A DNA stretch of 45,652 nt from Clostridiales bacterium (lineage in GTDB: Bacteria; Bacillota; Clostridia; Christensenellales; Borkfalkiaceae): positions 1 through 45,652 of the forward strand of contig SVHJ01000007.1 in NCBI GenBank assembly GCA_015055835.1. The letters run 5' to 3'. Below the pieces are notes generated by a model. That model was not told the DNA's origin and searched no databases. It saw only the letters and a program-made list of their open reading frames with translations. The position numbers were made by a program, and so were the translations under genes. Below are positions 14,917 through 24,671 of the stretch, piece after piece. Each line of letters begins with the position of its first letter. Within the stretch, counting starts at the first letter, position 1.

Positions 14917-16064
14917 TGAGTGAAACTGTAAAAAATGGTAAATTTATTAACTACTTAAAAGCACTCCCTAAAAGATATTTTATCGATGCTTTTACTGGCA
15001 TGGCTCAAGGGCTTTTTGTAACACTTATCGCCGGTACAATTATTAAAACTATAGGCGAAAAAATAGGTGCGACTACTACTGTTGGTCAATTGCTTATACT
15101 TTTAGGTCAAATTGCTAGTATTTTAACTGGCGCTGGCATTGGCGTTGGTATGGCAAATTATTTAAAAGCTCCAAAGTTAGTCGTTTTCTCTGCAATTGTT
15201 GCAGGTTTTATCGGTGCTTATGCTGAACAAGTTATAGGGGCTGTTATCACCTTTAATTCAATTAGTGTTGGCTTAAATGGTGGAATTGCCAGCGTTACGG
15301 CATTGTTAACTAAAGGTTTACCGGGTAATCCTATTAGCGCTTACGTGTGCGCATTAATGGCTATTGAACTTGGAACGCTTGTTCAAGGTAAAACAAAACT
15401 GGATATTTTATTAGTTCCATTAACTTGTGTAGTTAGTGCTTTTATTGGTTGTTTTGTGTCAATTCCATTTATTTGGCTTATCAAAATTTTAAGCAAGGGG
15501 ATTGACGTTGCAACTGGGGCTGTTCCTTTTATTATGGGTATTGTTATAGCTGTTATAATGGGCATTCTTTTAACAATGCCAACCTCTTCTGCTGCAATTT
15601 GGGTATCAATAGCTACAGGTGTTTCAACCTATAATATGTACTTAGCAGGTGGTGCTGCTGTTGTTGGTTGTGCTTGTCATATGGTTGGTTTTGCTGTTGC
15701 AAGCTATAAAGATAACGGTTTTGGTGGCCTTATTTCACAAGGTTTAGGAACAAGTATGTTGCAAATTCCAAACATTATGAAAAAGCCTATAATTATGTTA
15801 CCTATGATAATTTCAAGCGCTATATTAGGTCCACTTTCTACTTGTGTGTTCAAACTTCTTTGTAATGCATCTGGTGGTGGTATGGGTACTAGTGGCTTAG
15901 TTGGCGTGTTTGGAGTTTTAGCAGTAGAAGGACAAAATCCTTTAATGATGTGGCTTGGAATAGTTTTATTAATGTTTATTTTACCAGCATTATTAAATAT
16001 TCTAATAACGGCATTTATGCGTAAAAAAGGCTGGATAAAACCAGGGGATATGAAACTAGACTAA
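14916..16064 (+). CDS. PTS_EIIC_2 family membrane protein (PTS sugar transporter IIC-like)
   Basis: A 382-residue protein with about ten membrane helices, matching the PF13303-type EIIC-like family (long Gly/Ala-rich helices, KYFIDAFTGMAQGLF-type start, TMPTSSAAIW and GMGTSGLVGVFG near the middle and end). Members lack EIIA and EIIB domains and rarely have them next door; none are encoded here. Substrate is unknown. It shares one base with the upstream phosphoesterase gene, which may hint that the two act on the same compound. Start: ATG at 14916, coupled to the previous stop. A terminator follows. Confidence 0.82.
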   Translation: MSETVKNGKFINYLKALPKRYFIDAFTGMAQGLFVTLIAGTIIKTIGEKIGATTTVGQLLILLGQIASILTGAGIGVGMANYLKAPKLVVFSAIVAGFIGAYAEQVIGAVITFNSISVGLNGGIASVTALLTKGLPGNPISAYVCALMAIELGTLVQGKTKLDILLVPLTCVVSAFIGCFVSIPFIWLIKILSKGIDVATGAVPFIMGIVIAVIMGILLTMPTSSAAIWVSIATGVSTYNMYLAGGAAVVGCACHMVGFAVASYKDNGFGGLISQGLGTSMLQIPNIMKKPIIMLPMIISSAILGPLSTCVFKLLCNASGGGMGTSGLVGVFGVLAVEGQNPLMMWLGIVLLMFILPALLNILITAFMRKKGWIKPGDMKLD

Positions 16065-16078
16065 AATAATTAAAAGTT

Positions 16079-16110
16079 AAAGGCAAAAGAACAACTCTTT
16101 TGCCTTTTTT
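16079..16110 (+). terminator. terminator
   Basis: Perfect twelve-base stem AAAGGCAAAAGA / TCTTTTGCCTTT with a five-base loop and T tail. Confidence 0.92.
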
Positions 16111-16112
16111 AT

Positions 16113-16141
16113 TCATTATTTTTTATTTTTTTGAATATATT
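16113..16141 (+). promoter_or_regulatory. candidate sigma-E promoter of yabP
   Basis: TCATTAT (16113-16119; five of seven to KMATATT), 14 bases, then AATATATT (16134-16141). The same -10 8-mer and spacing occur at spoIIIAA. B. subtilis yabP is sigma-E dependent, which supports the reading. Confidence 0.4.
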
Positions 16142-16167
16142 TAATTAAATTCAAAAGGAGAAAAAAG

Positions 16168-16428
16168 ATGGATAATCAAAATGAATTAAGTAAAATTATT
16201 TTAGAGGGACAAAAAAGGCTTTCAATGACAGGGGTATCTTCTGTCGATGGATTTAGCGAACAAGTGTTAAAACTTACTGTAAACGGTAAAAAAGTCCTTA
16301 TAAATGGCAATAATATTAAAATAACGGTTTTTAATAAATCAACAGGGCTATTAAATGCTGATGGTGAGTTTAATCAAATAAAATTTGAAGGACAAAAAAC
16401 TTCCATTTCTAAAAGACTATTTAAATAA
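16168..16428 (+). CDS. yabP: sporulation protein YabP
   Basis: An 86-residue YabP/YqfC family protein, needed in the mother cell for spore coat or cortex formation in B. subtilis. The segment RLSMTGVSSVDGFSEQVLKL followed by VLINGNNIKI is the family signature, and the order yabP-yabQ-divIC is the same as in B. subtilis. A strong ribosome site (AAAAGGAG) precedes the ATG. The next gene starts one base after its stop. Confidence 0.9.
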   Translation: MDNQNELSKIILEGQKRLSMTGVSSVDGFSEQVLKLTVNGKKVLINGNNIKITVFNKSTGLLNADGEFNQIKFEGQKTSISKRLFK

Positions 16429-16429
16429 A

Positions 16430-16723
16430 ATGTTTGAAAATTTTTCGCAAATATACGTTTTTTTAGCAAACCTTTCTTTTGGGATAATAGCTGGGATATT
16501 ATATTATCCTTTATTTTTAATAAATTTTACAAAAAAGTTGTATTTTTTAAGATGGCTTTTTGATTTTTTATTTTTTTTAATTATAACGATTTTTTATTTT
16601 TTATACGCTTACTTTTTTAAGTTTCCAAATTTTAGAATTTTTGAAGTTTTTGCTTTGTGTTTAGGGGGTGTTTGTGGTTTTAAAAGTTTTAAAATTACTC
16701 TTGCCAAAAGAATAAAAAAGTAG
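16430..16723 (+). CDS. yabQ: spore cortex protein YabQ
   Basis: A 97-residue YabQ-like membrane protein with three hydrophobic segments (about residues 6-26, 36-58 and 66-85). YabQ sits in the outer forespore membrane and is needed for cortex formation in B. subtilis. The ATG at 16430, one base after the yabP stop, is chosen. The frame can be extended to a TTG at 16385 inside yabP, but that has no ribosome site and would put charged residues before the first helix. Assignment is by synteny and topology since sequence conservation is low. Its 3' end contains the divIC promoter. Confidence 0.8.
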   Translation: MFENFSQIYVFLANLSFGIIAGILYYPLFLINFTKKLYFLRWLFDFLFFLIITIFYFLYAYFFKFPNFRIFEVFALCLGGVCGFKSFKITLAKRIKK

Positions 16724-16729
16724 TATAAT
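16701..16729 (+). promoter_or_regulatory. SigA promoter of divIC inside the end of yabQ
   Basis: TTGCCA (16701-16706) lies within yabQ and TATAAT (16724-16729) begins right after its stop, with 17-base spacing. It gives the cell-division gene vegetative expression apart from the sporulation genes. Confidence 0.75.
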
Positions 16730-16765
16730 AAAATAGCAAAACTAAAGAAACTAAGGGGATAATTT

Positions 16766-17038
16766 ATGGATGAAGCTAAAAAGAAAAGATTAATAGTGTC
16801 AGGTACTATTACTGCCGTTTTATTGATTGTTATTTTGCTTTCTATTATGGTTTATGGATTAGTTTCTATAGGGGTTGAAAATAAAAGACATAGTGAGCTT
16901 ATCGAAAGGGAAGCAGAGCTTAAAGAACTTAATAAAGAGTTTGAAAATACTATTGAAGAACGCTCTAAACGTTGGTGGATAGAGCAACGCGCAAGAGAAC
17001 TTGGTTATTTTTATAACAATGACCAAAAATTGAACTGA
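16766..17038 (+). CDS. divIC: septum formation initiator DivIC/FtsB-like
   Basis: A 90-residue bitopic division protein: short cytoplasmic tail, one membrane helix (about residues 9-31) and a coiled coil (about 35-65), ending in the conserved pattern RSKRWWIEQRARELGYF. DivIC with FtsL and DivIB (FtsQ) regulates septal peptidoglycan synthesis. The ribosome site AAGGGG is well placed. It overlaps ppx by one stop base (TGATG). Confidence 0.92.
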   Translation: MDEAKKKRLIVSGTITAVLLIVILLSIMVYGLVSIGVENKRHSELIEREAELKELNKEFENTIEERSKRWWIEQRARELGYFYNNDQKLN

Positions 17039-17904
17039 TGACGGGAGTTATTGATATAGGCTCAAACTCTGTTAGATTATTAATATCTGACAGTGGTAGA
17101 ACCATTTATAAAAACTTAATAATAACTAAACTTTCTGAAAATATGTTTAAAGATAATCTTTTAAAAGATGGCGCAATTAAAAGAACAATTGATGCTATTT
17201 TGGAATTTAAAAGGGTGGCTAATAGTTTTAAAGTGGAAAGTTTGGTTGCTTTTGCAACTGCGGCTGTTAGAAATTCTCATAACGGCCTTTTGTTTTGTCA
17301 AGAAGTAAAGGAAAAAACAGGGGTCGACGTAGAAGTTGTTTCTGGTGAAAAAGAGGCTAAACTTGGGCTTTTTGGGGTTTTAGGTAGTAGTGATGACGGT
17401 GGTATAATTGATATCGGTGGTGCTAGTACGGAAATTACCGTAAGAAAAGGGAAAGAAGTTGTTTATTCAAAATCTGTTTACGTTGGTACTGTAGCAACTT
17501 TAAATAATGCAGGGCAAGACTTAAATAAAATAAATAAATTTGTTGATGAAAAGATTTTGGAATTTGGAAATGTTGAAAATTCAAATTTTTTTGCAATAGG
17601 TGGTACGGCAACGCAAATGGCTGCTATTGATCTAAAGCTTGAAGTGTATGATAGAACAAAAGTTCATCTTTATAAACTTACTAAAAACTCTTTAGAAAAG
17701 ATAATAAGTTTGCTTTCTTCAAAAACACCAGAGGAAAGAAAAGATATTAAAGGGGTACAAATAGGTAGAGAAGACGTTATTTTAGGTGGTGCAGTTATAC
17801 TTTATAAAATAATGTCAAAACTCAATATTGACTACGTTACTATTAGTGAAAACGATAATTTAGAGGGGTATTTAAAGGTAAAAGAAAATGAAAAAGAAAA
17901 TTAA
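17038..17904 (+). CDS. Ppx/GppA family phosphatase
   Basis: A 288-residue Ppx/GppA phosphatase, which hydrolyses polyphosphate or pppGpp. Motifs of the ASKHA fold are GVIDIGSNSVRLL (residues 3-15), ATAAVRNS near 79, SGEKEAKLG near 108, and IIDIGGASTEI near 125, which has the acidic catalytic region. The C-terminal HD-type extension of long exopolyphosphatases is absent, so this is the short form. No ppk is in the window. It lies between divIC and an M50 protease, overlapping the latter by 17 bases. Confidence 0.9.
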   Translation: MTGVIDIGSNSVRLLISDSGRTIYKNLIITKLSENMFKDNLLKDGAIKRTIDAILEFKRVANSFKVESLVAFATAAVRNSHNGLLFCQEVKEKTGVDVEVVSGEKEAKLGLFGVLGSSDDGGIIDIGGASTEITVRKGKEVVYSKSVYVGTVATLNNAGQDLNKINKFVDEKILEFGNVENSNFFAIGGTATQMAAIDLKLEVYDRTKVHLYKLTKNSLEKIISLLSSKTPEERKDIKGVQIGREDVILGGAVILYKIMSKLNIDYVTISENDNLEGYLKVKENEKEN

Positions 17905-18988
17905 CGTTATAAACAACGTAATACTTTTTGTTGTTACTATTTTGGCAGTGCTTTTGGTGTCATATTTAGGTAATAAAGAATTTTATGGAAAATCTTTATT
18001 TTTGATGATCATTTTCTTCTTTATTGGAATGATTGTTTTTGGTTTTTTAAATTTATTGTTTCATGAATTAGGGCATATAATTTATGGAAACCGTAATGGT
18101 TTTGAGTTTGTTTCAACTAGAGTTTTATTTATAACAATATTAAAAGAAAATGGTAAGTATAAATTTTATTTTTCACCATTTGTTGATGAAACGGGACTTG
18201 CAGAAATGGTTCCAAAAAACTATGATAATATTGAAAAAAGATATATAAATACTACTATGGGTGGTATGATATTAAACTTTGTTTTAGTAATTTTAGGAAT
18301 TGTACCGTTGTTTTTAACCAAGTTTTTATCTTTTGAAATTTATTTTATTTTATCAGCATTATTGCCAGTTTCGATTTATTCATTTTTATCAAATGCGCTT
18401 CCTATGACTGCAAACGGTATTAAAAATGATGGAGCAGTAATTTTTGACTTAAAGAAAAATAACGATAGCGCAAAAGTTTTAATTAATATATTAAAAATTC
18501 AAGCAGAACTATACTTAGGAAAGACACCAAGCGAAATTGATGAAGATTTATATTTTAATCTTCCAGTTCTTCCTGAAGATGATACGAATTTTATTATAAT
18601 GCTTACTAATAAATATTCTTATTATTTGGATAAAAAAGATTATAAAGAGGCTGTTAAAACTTTAAAAAGAATAGACGGTTTATTGAACTATTTACCAACT
18701 GTTTATCAAAATGCTATTTTAGCTGAAGAATTATTTGTTAGTTGTAATATTAAGAAAAATGAAGAACTTGCAGATAATTTAATGGAAAAGCTTGAAAAGT
18801 TTTTATATAAAGAAAATAACTTAACTAATTTAAGGGTAAAACTTGCTTATATAATTTATATTTTACAAGATAAAGAAGAGGCGAAAAAATTTATTGACAA
18901 AGCAGATAAAGAGATAGGCTCGTTAAAAATAAAAGGGCTTGCTCTTTATGAAAAAAGACTTATTGAAGATATGAAAAAAGATATTTAA
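17888..18988 (+). CDS. M50-type membrane metalloprotease with helical C-terminal domain
   Basis: A 366-residue polytopic protein. The zinc motif HELGH is at residues 59-63 in the second hydrophobic segment, as in site-2 proteases of the M50 group. The first 180 residues hold four to five membrane helices. The LDG-type second motif is degenerate: NALPMTANGIKNDG. Residues about 195-366 are soluble and built of helical pairs reminiscent of TPR repeats. Substrate is unknown; it is not obviously SpoIVFB. The start overlaps ppx by 17 bases, so both are on the divIC mRNA. A terminator follows. Confidence 0.8.
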   Translation: MKKKINVINNVILFVVTILAVLLVSYLGNKEFYGKSLFLMIIFFFIGMIVFGFLNLLFHELGHIIYGNRNGFEFVSTRVLFITILKENGKYKFYFSPFVDETGLAEMVPKNYDNIEKRYINTTMGGMILNFVLVILGIVPLFLTKFLSFEIYFILSALLPVSIYSFLSNALPMTANGIKNDGAVIFDLKKNNDSAKVLINILKIQAELYLGKTPSEIDEDLYFNLPVLPEDDTNFIIMLTNKYSYYLDKKDYKEAVKTLKRIDGLLNYLPTVYQNAILAEELFVSCNIKKNEELADNLMEKLEKFLYKENNLTNLRVKLAYIIYILQDKEEAKKFIDKADKEIGSLKIKGLALYEKRLIEDMKKDI

Positions 18989-19017
18989 AAAGAGGGCGTA
19001 AAAAACCCTCTTTTTTT
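18989..19017 (+). terminator. terminator
   Basis: AAGAGGG pairs with CCCTCTT around a loop of about nine bases, followed by T7. It closes the divIC-ppx-M50 operon. Confidence 0.87.
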
Positions 19018-19059
19018 GTCTTATTTTTAGTGATTTTTTGTTATTTGTTTTTAGTCTTC

Positions 19060-19083
19060 TTAAAATTATATATATAATTTTAA
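19060..19083. repeat. 24-base perfect AT palindrome upstream of gyrB
   Basis: Each half is TTAAAATTATAT and its exact reverse complement follows with no loop. It lies 41 bases upstream of the gyrB -10 region. It could be an operator, a supercoiling-sensitive element, or just a chance product of AT-rich DNA. Confidence 0.6.
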
Positions 19084-19120
19084 TTTATTTAAAAAAACAC
19101 TTTATTTTTGCTTTTTTTTA

Positions 19121-19129
19121 TGGTATAAT
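19121..19129 (+). promoter_or_regulatory. gyrB: extended -10 promoter of gyrB-gyrA
   Basis: TGGTATAAT is a consensus extended -10. At 17-base spacing the -35 would be the poor TTTATT (19101-19106), so the extended element probably carries the promoter. The leader to the ATG at 19165 is about 30 bases. Confidence 0.6.
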
Positions 19130-19146
19130 ATAAACAAAAAATTTAG

Positions 19147-21075
<1,929 letters not shown>

Positions 21076-21083
21076 GTGATATT

Positions 21084-23573
21084 ATGGCGAAAAGAGATAC
21101 TAGTACTGCTTTAACTGCAGAATTTAAAGATACGTTAGCAAAAACTAACATTATAAACATAGAAGTAGAAAACGAACTTAAAAAATCGTTTATATCATAC
21201 GCAATGGCCGTTAACGTTTCAAGAGCAATTCCTGACGTTAGGGACGGCTTAAAGCCTGTTCATAGACGTATTCTTTACTCAATGCATGAATTAGGCTTAA
21301 CAAGCGATAAAGCATATAAAAAGTGTGCAAAAATCGTCGGTGACGTTTTAGGTAAATACCATCCACACGGCGATAGTTCGGTTTATGACGCATTAGTTCG
21401 TTTAGCGCAAGACTTCTCAATTAACTTCCCACTAGTTGACGGACACGGTAACTTTGGTTCAGTTGACGGAGACCCTGCTGCTGCTTATAGATATACAGAA
21501 GCAAGACTTTCTAAGCTTTCTAACGAAATGCTTAAGGAAATTGAAAAGGATACGGTTGATTTCTATCCAAACTTTGACGATACTGAAATGCAACCAGTTG
21601 TTTTACCATCAAGAATACCAAATATCCTTGTAAACGGGGCTGACGGTATCGCAGTTGGTATGGCGACTAATATTCCACCTCATAACCTTGCAGAGTGTCT
21701 AAACGGCTGTATTGCCCTTTTAGACAATCCTGAAATAACCGTTGATGAATTACTTGACTATATTCCAGCACCAGATTATCCTACAGGCGCATTAATTTTA
21801 GAAATGTCTGCCGTAAGACAAGCATATAGAACGGGTAAAGGTGGACTTGTAATTCGTTCTAAATGTGAAATTGAAGAATTTAATAATGGTACTAGAGAAA
21901 GAATTATAGTTTCTGAACTTCCATATCAAGTTAATAAAGCGTTACTTATTAAAACTATGGCTGATATGGTTAAGGATAAGAAACTTGAAGGTATTAGCGA
22001 TATTAGAGATGAATCAGACCGTTCTGGTATGAGAATCGTTATTGACGTTAAGAGAGATGCTAATGCACAAGTTGTATTAAATCACCTTTACAAACACACT
22101 AACTTACAAGTAAAAGAAGGTATAATTTTATTAGCGCTTGTTGACGGCGAACCTAAAATTCTCAACTTAAAACAAATTTTAGAAAATTATATTGCTCACC
22201 AAGAATCAGTTATTGTTAGAAGAACTAGATTTGAACTTGCAAAAACTGAAGAAAGGGAACATATTGTTAAAGGTTTAGTAATAGCCCTTTCAAATATTGA
22301 TGAAGTTATTGAAGTCATTAGGTCAAGTAAAGATAAGTATGAAGCGTTAGATAAATTAATGAACGCATTTGAACTTTCTGACAAACAAGCAAATGCAATA
22401 CTTGAAATGAGACTTCAACGTTTAACTTCATTAGAAGTTGAAAAACTAAATGAAGAACTTCTTGAATTAGAAAGAACAATTGCTGACTTAAAAGATATTT
22501 TATCAAATCCACAAAGAGTTAAAGATATTATTAAGGCAGATATGGAAACTATTAAAGAGAAATATCCATCTCCAAGAAAGAGTGAAATTTCTTATATAGA
22601 TAGTGGTATTGAGTTTGCCGATATGATTGAAGAAGAAGACGTTGTTATAAGTAAAACTCACTTTGGTTATATTAAGCGTGTTCCTATCAAAGAATATCAT
22701 TCTCAAAGACGTGGTGGTAGAGGGGTAACTGCTCATAAACCTAAAGAAGAAGACTTTGTTGAAGATATGTACGTTTGCTCAACACACGACGATATTTTAT
22801 ACTTTACAAATACTGGTAGGGTATATTGCACTAAGGGGTATGAAATTCCTGAGGCACAAAGAAATGCCCGTGGTAGAGCCGTTGTTAACCTAATTCAACT
22901 TGCTGAAGGGGAAGTTGTAAACGCTATATTACCACTTCGCCGTGATCAAGAAGGTTATATTGCAATGGCAACTAAAAACGGTCTTATTAAGAAAACTGAT
23001 TTAAAGGAATTTGCAAGTATTAGAAAAACCGGTAAAATTGCTATTACAATCGTTGAAGGTGATGAACTTATTTCAGTTCAATTTACAAACGGTAATGATG
23101 AACTTTTAATTGCATCTAACGAAGGTAAATGTATAAGATTTGCTGAAAGTGACGTTAGAGCAATGGGAAGAGATGCTCAAGGCGTTAAAGGTATTGAACT
23201 AAATAAAAACGATTACGTTGTTGATATGACTGTTATTAAAGAAGGTTACGACGTGTTCACGCTTTCTGAGAACGGTTATGGTAAGCGTGTTGACATAGAA
23301 GACTATCGTTTACAACAACGTGGCGGTAAGGGCGTAAAAGCCGGTGTCTTCAATGCTAAGACTGGTAAACTAGTTAATATGAAACTGGTTAAAGAAGACG
23401 AAGATATTATGATTATTGCCGATAACGGTATTATCATAAGAATGAATGCAATTGAAATTTCGAAAATCGGTAGAGATACTATTGGTGTTAGAGTTATGAG
23501 AACTGAAGAAAATAGTAAAGCAATAAGAGTTGCAATTACTTCTCAAACCGAAGACGATTTAATTGAAGAATAA
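21084..23573 (+). CDS. gyrA: DNA gyrase subunit A
   Basis: GyrA cuts and rejoins DNA. The 829-residue protein carries the catalytic Tyr at about residue 137 in [12 protein letters not shown]. The residue two before it is Tyr, where most GyrA have Met. The quinolone-determining segment reads [15 protein letters not shown], with Ser and Asp at the two classical resistance positions, the sensitive-type state. The GyrA box QRRGGRG near residue 540 shows gyrase rather than topoisomerase IV, and six beta-pinwheel repeats follow to the end. It is co-transcribed with gyrB and ends at a bidirectional terminator facing a convergent operon. Confidence 0.97.
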   Translation: MAKRDTSTALTAEFKDTLAKTNIINIEVENELKKSFISYAMAVNVSRAIPDVRDGLKPVHRRILYSMHELGLTSDKAYKKCAKIVGDVLGKYHPHGDSSVYDALVRLAQDFSINFPLVDGHGNFGSVDGDPAAAYRYTEARLSKLSNEMLKEIEKDTVDFYPNFDDTEMQPVVLPSRIPNILVNGADGIAVGMATNIPPHNLAECLNGCIALLDNPEITVDELLDYIPAPDYPTGALILEMSAVRQAYRTGKGGLVIRSKCEIEEFNNGTRERIIVSELPYQVNKALLIKTMADMVKDKKLEGISDIRDESDRSGMRIVIDVKRDANAQVVLNHLYKHTNLQVKEGIILLALVDGEPKILNLKQILENYIAHQESVIVRRTRFELAKTEEREHIVKGLVIALSNIDEVIEVIRSSKDKYEALDKLMNAFELSDKQANAILEMRLQRLTSLEVEKLNEELLELERTIADLKDILSNPQRVKDIIKADMETIKEKYPSPRKSEISYIDSGIEFADMIEEEDVVISKTHFGYIKRVPIKEYHSQRRGGRGVTAHKPKEEDFVEDMYVCSTHDDILYFTNTGRVYCTKGYEIPEAQRNARGRAVVNLIQLAEGEVVNAILPLRRDQEGYIAMATKNGLIKKTDLKEFASIRKTGKIAITIVEGDELISVQFTNGNDELLIASNEGKCIRFAESDVRAMGRDAQGVKGIELNKNDYVVDMTVIKEGYDVFTLSENGYGKRVDIEDYRLQQRGGKGVKAGVFNAKTGKLVNMKLVKEDEDIMIIADNGIIIRMNAIEISKIGRDTIGVRVMRTEENSKAIRVAITSQTEDDLIEE

Positions 23574-23588
23574 TTTATAAAATAAAAT

Positions 23589-23636
23589 AAAAAAGCACAC
23601 TACATTTTGCTGTTGCAAAATACGGTGTGCTTTTTT
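23589..23636. terminator. bidirectional terminator between gyrA and the minus-strand operon
   Basis: A hairpin with arms 23589-23610 and 23615-23636, loop TGTT, and a three-base internal mismatch. There is an A tract on the left and a T tract on the right, so it works on both strands. Confidence 0.88.
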
Positions 23637-23648
23637 ATTGTATAATTT

Positions 23649-24671
23649 CTATTGTAAAAATGGTATTTTAGGGAAACGTTTTTTTATAGTAGGTTTTAAC
23701 CCTTTAATGATAAAGTGAATGATAATTGAAACAATTAAAGAAAATACCAAGGTTAAAACAACGTTTAATAAATGTGGGATTTTTGGATAAAGAAAAGGTA
23801 TCGTTTTAAAGAAAAATTCGTGTGATAAATAAACGTAAATAACTAATTTGCTAAAAAAATCAACAATTTTACTTTTAAAATCCACTTTATAAAATAACGT
23901 TACAAGTGAAAGAATAAAGAAAATAGGGAATAGGTATTCTTGCCAAGCAGAATCTGTTAAAGTTAAAAATAATAAGCCACCTGCAATAAACAAATTTATT
24001 ACGATTAAAAATCTTAGAAGTTTATTGTTTAAAAGGTCAACGATATCGTCATTAAAATAACAAGCAAGTAAACCAATTGGAAACAATAAGCATCCTCTTA
24101 AAGCCATTGTACCACCTGTTTGACTATTTATAATAGTTAATACAAGAATAGCAAGTAAACCTAAAACAAATATGCTTAATGCCGTATAAAGTAAACTTTT
24201 AGCGTGATATCTAAAAATATAAGAAAACAATACAAATAAAAGATAATAAAGCATTAAGTCGCTTATAAAATAAAGCCAATTTGAAAGAATTGGAACACTG
24301 CTAAAAACGTGTAAGTTTAAAACAGCACCAATTAAATGGAAAGGCGTTTCAAAAGAGTTTCCTATAATAAAAAATCTTAATAAATAACAAATATTTGTAA
24401 TAATTATAATAAGATAAAATTTAGGAACTTTTGAAATTAGAAGATCTTTTGAAAGAGTAAAACCTTTCTTTTTATAATTTAATCCAATACCATAACCAGA
24501 ACAAAAGAAAAATCCACTAACGGCAAGAGGTCCAAAAAAAGTAATAAGACTTCTTCCAAAAATTACAACAAAAAAAGATAAGTGATGTAAAAGCACCAAC
24601 ATTTCAAAAATAATTTTTAATAGATTGTTAGTAGATTTAGATATTAACGGTAATTGTGCAGAATTAGTCAT
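23649..24671 (-). CDS. acyltransferase family 3 membrane protein (OafA-like)
   Basis: A 340-residue protein with about ten membrane helices. The N-terminal part has LLKIIFEMLVLLHHLSFF and FFGPLAVSGFFFCSGYGIG, the pattern of acyltransferase-3 proteins (His near residue 29 in the first helix; Phe-Phe-x-Gly-x-x in the next). Such enzymes move acyl groups, often acetyl, across the membrane to glycans, lipids or peptides. The canonical R/H-x-x-D of many OafA proteins is not clear in the first helix, so activity should be treated with care. It overlaps the upstream gene by eight bases and ends at the terminator shared with gyrA. Confidence 0.75.
   Translation of the reverse strand: MTNSAQLPLISKSTNNLLKIIFEMLVLLHHLSFFVVIFGRSLITFFGPLAVSGFFFCSGYGIGLNYKKKGFTLSKDLLISKVPKFYLIIIITNICYLLRFFIIGNSFETPFHLIGAVLNLHVFSSVPILSNWLYFISDLMLYYLLFVLFSYIFRYHAKSLLYTALSIFVLGLLAILVLTIINSQTGGTMALRGCLLFPIGLLACYFNDDIVDLLNNKLLRFLIVINLFIAGGLLFLTLTDSAWQEYLFPIFFILSLVTLFYKVDFKSKIVDFFSKLVIYVYLSHEFFFKTIPFLYPKIPHLLNVVLTLVFSLIVSIIIHFIIKGLKPTIKKRFPKIPFLQ

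Noticed and set aside
14912..14917. TATAAT at the phosphoesterase/EIIC junction
   Set aside because: It is made by the coding end and start codons (GTATAATG), lies only on the start codon, and has no -35.
17888..18988. SpoIVFB (pro-sigma-K protease) identity for the HELGH protein
   Set aside because: No SpoIVFA partner, different second motif and a long helical tail; context is divIC-ppx.
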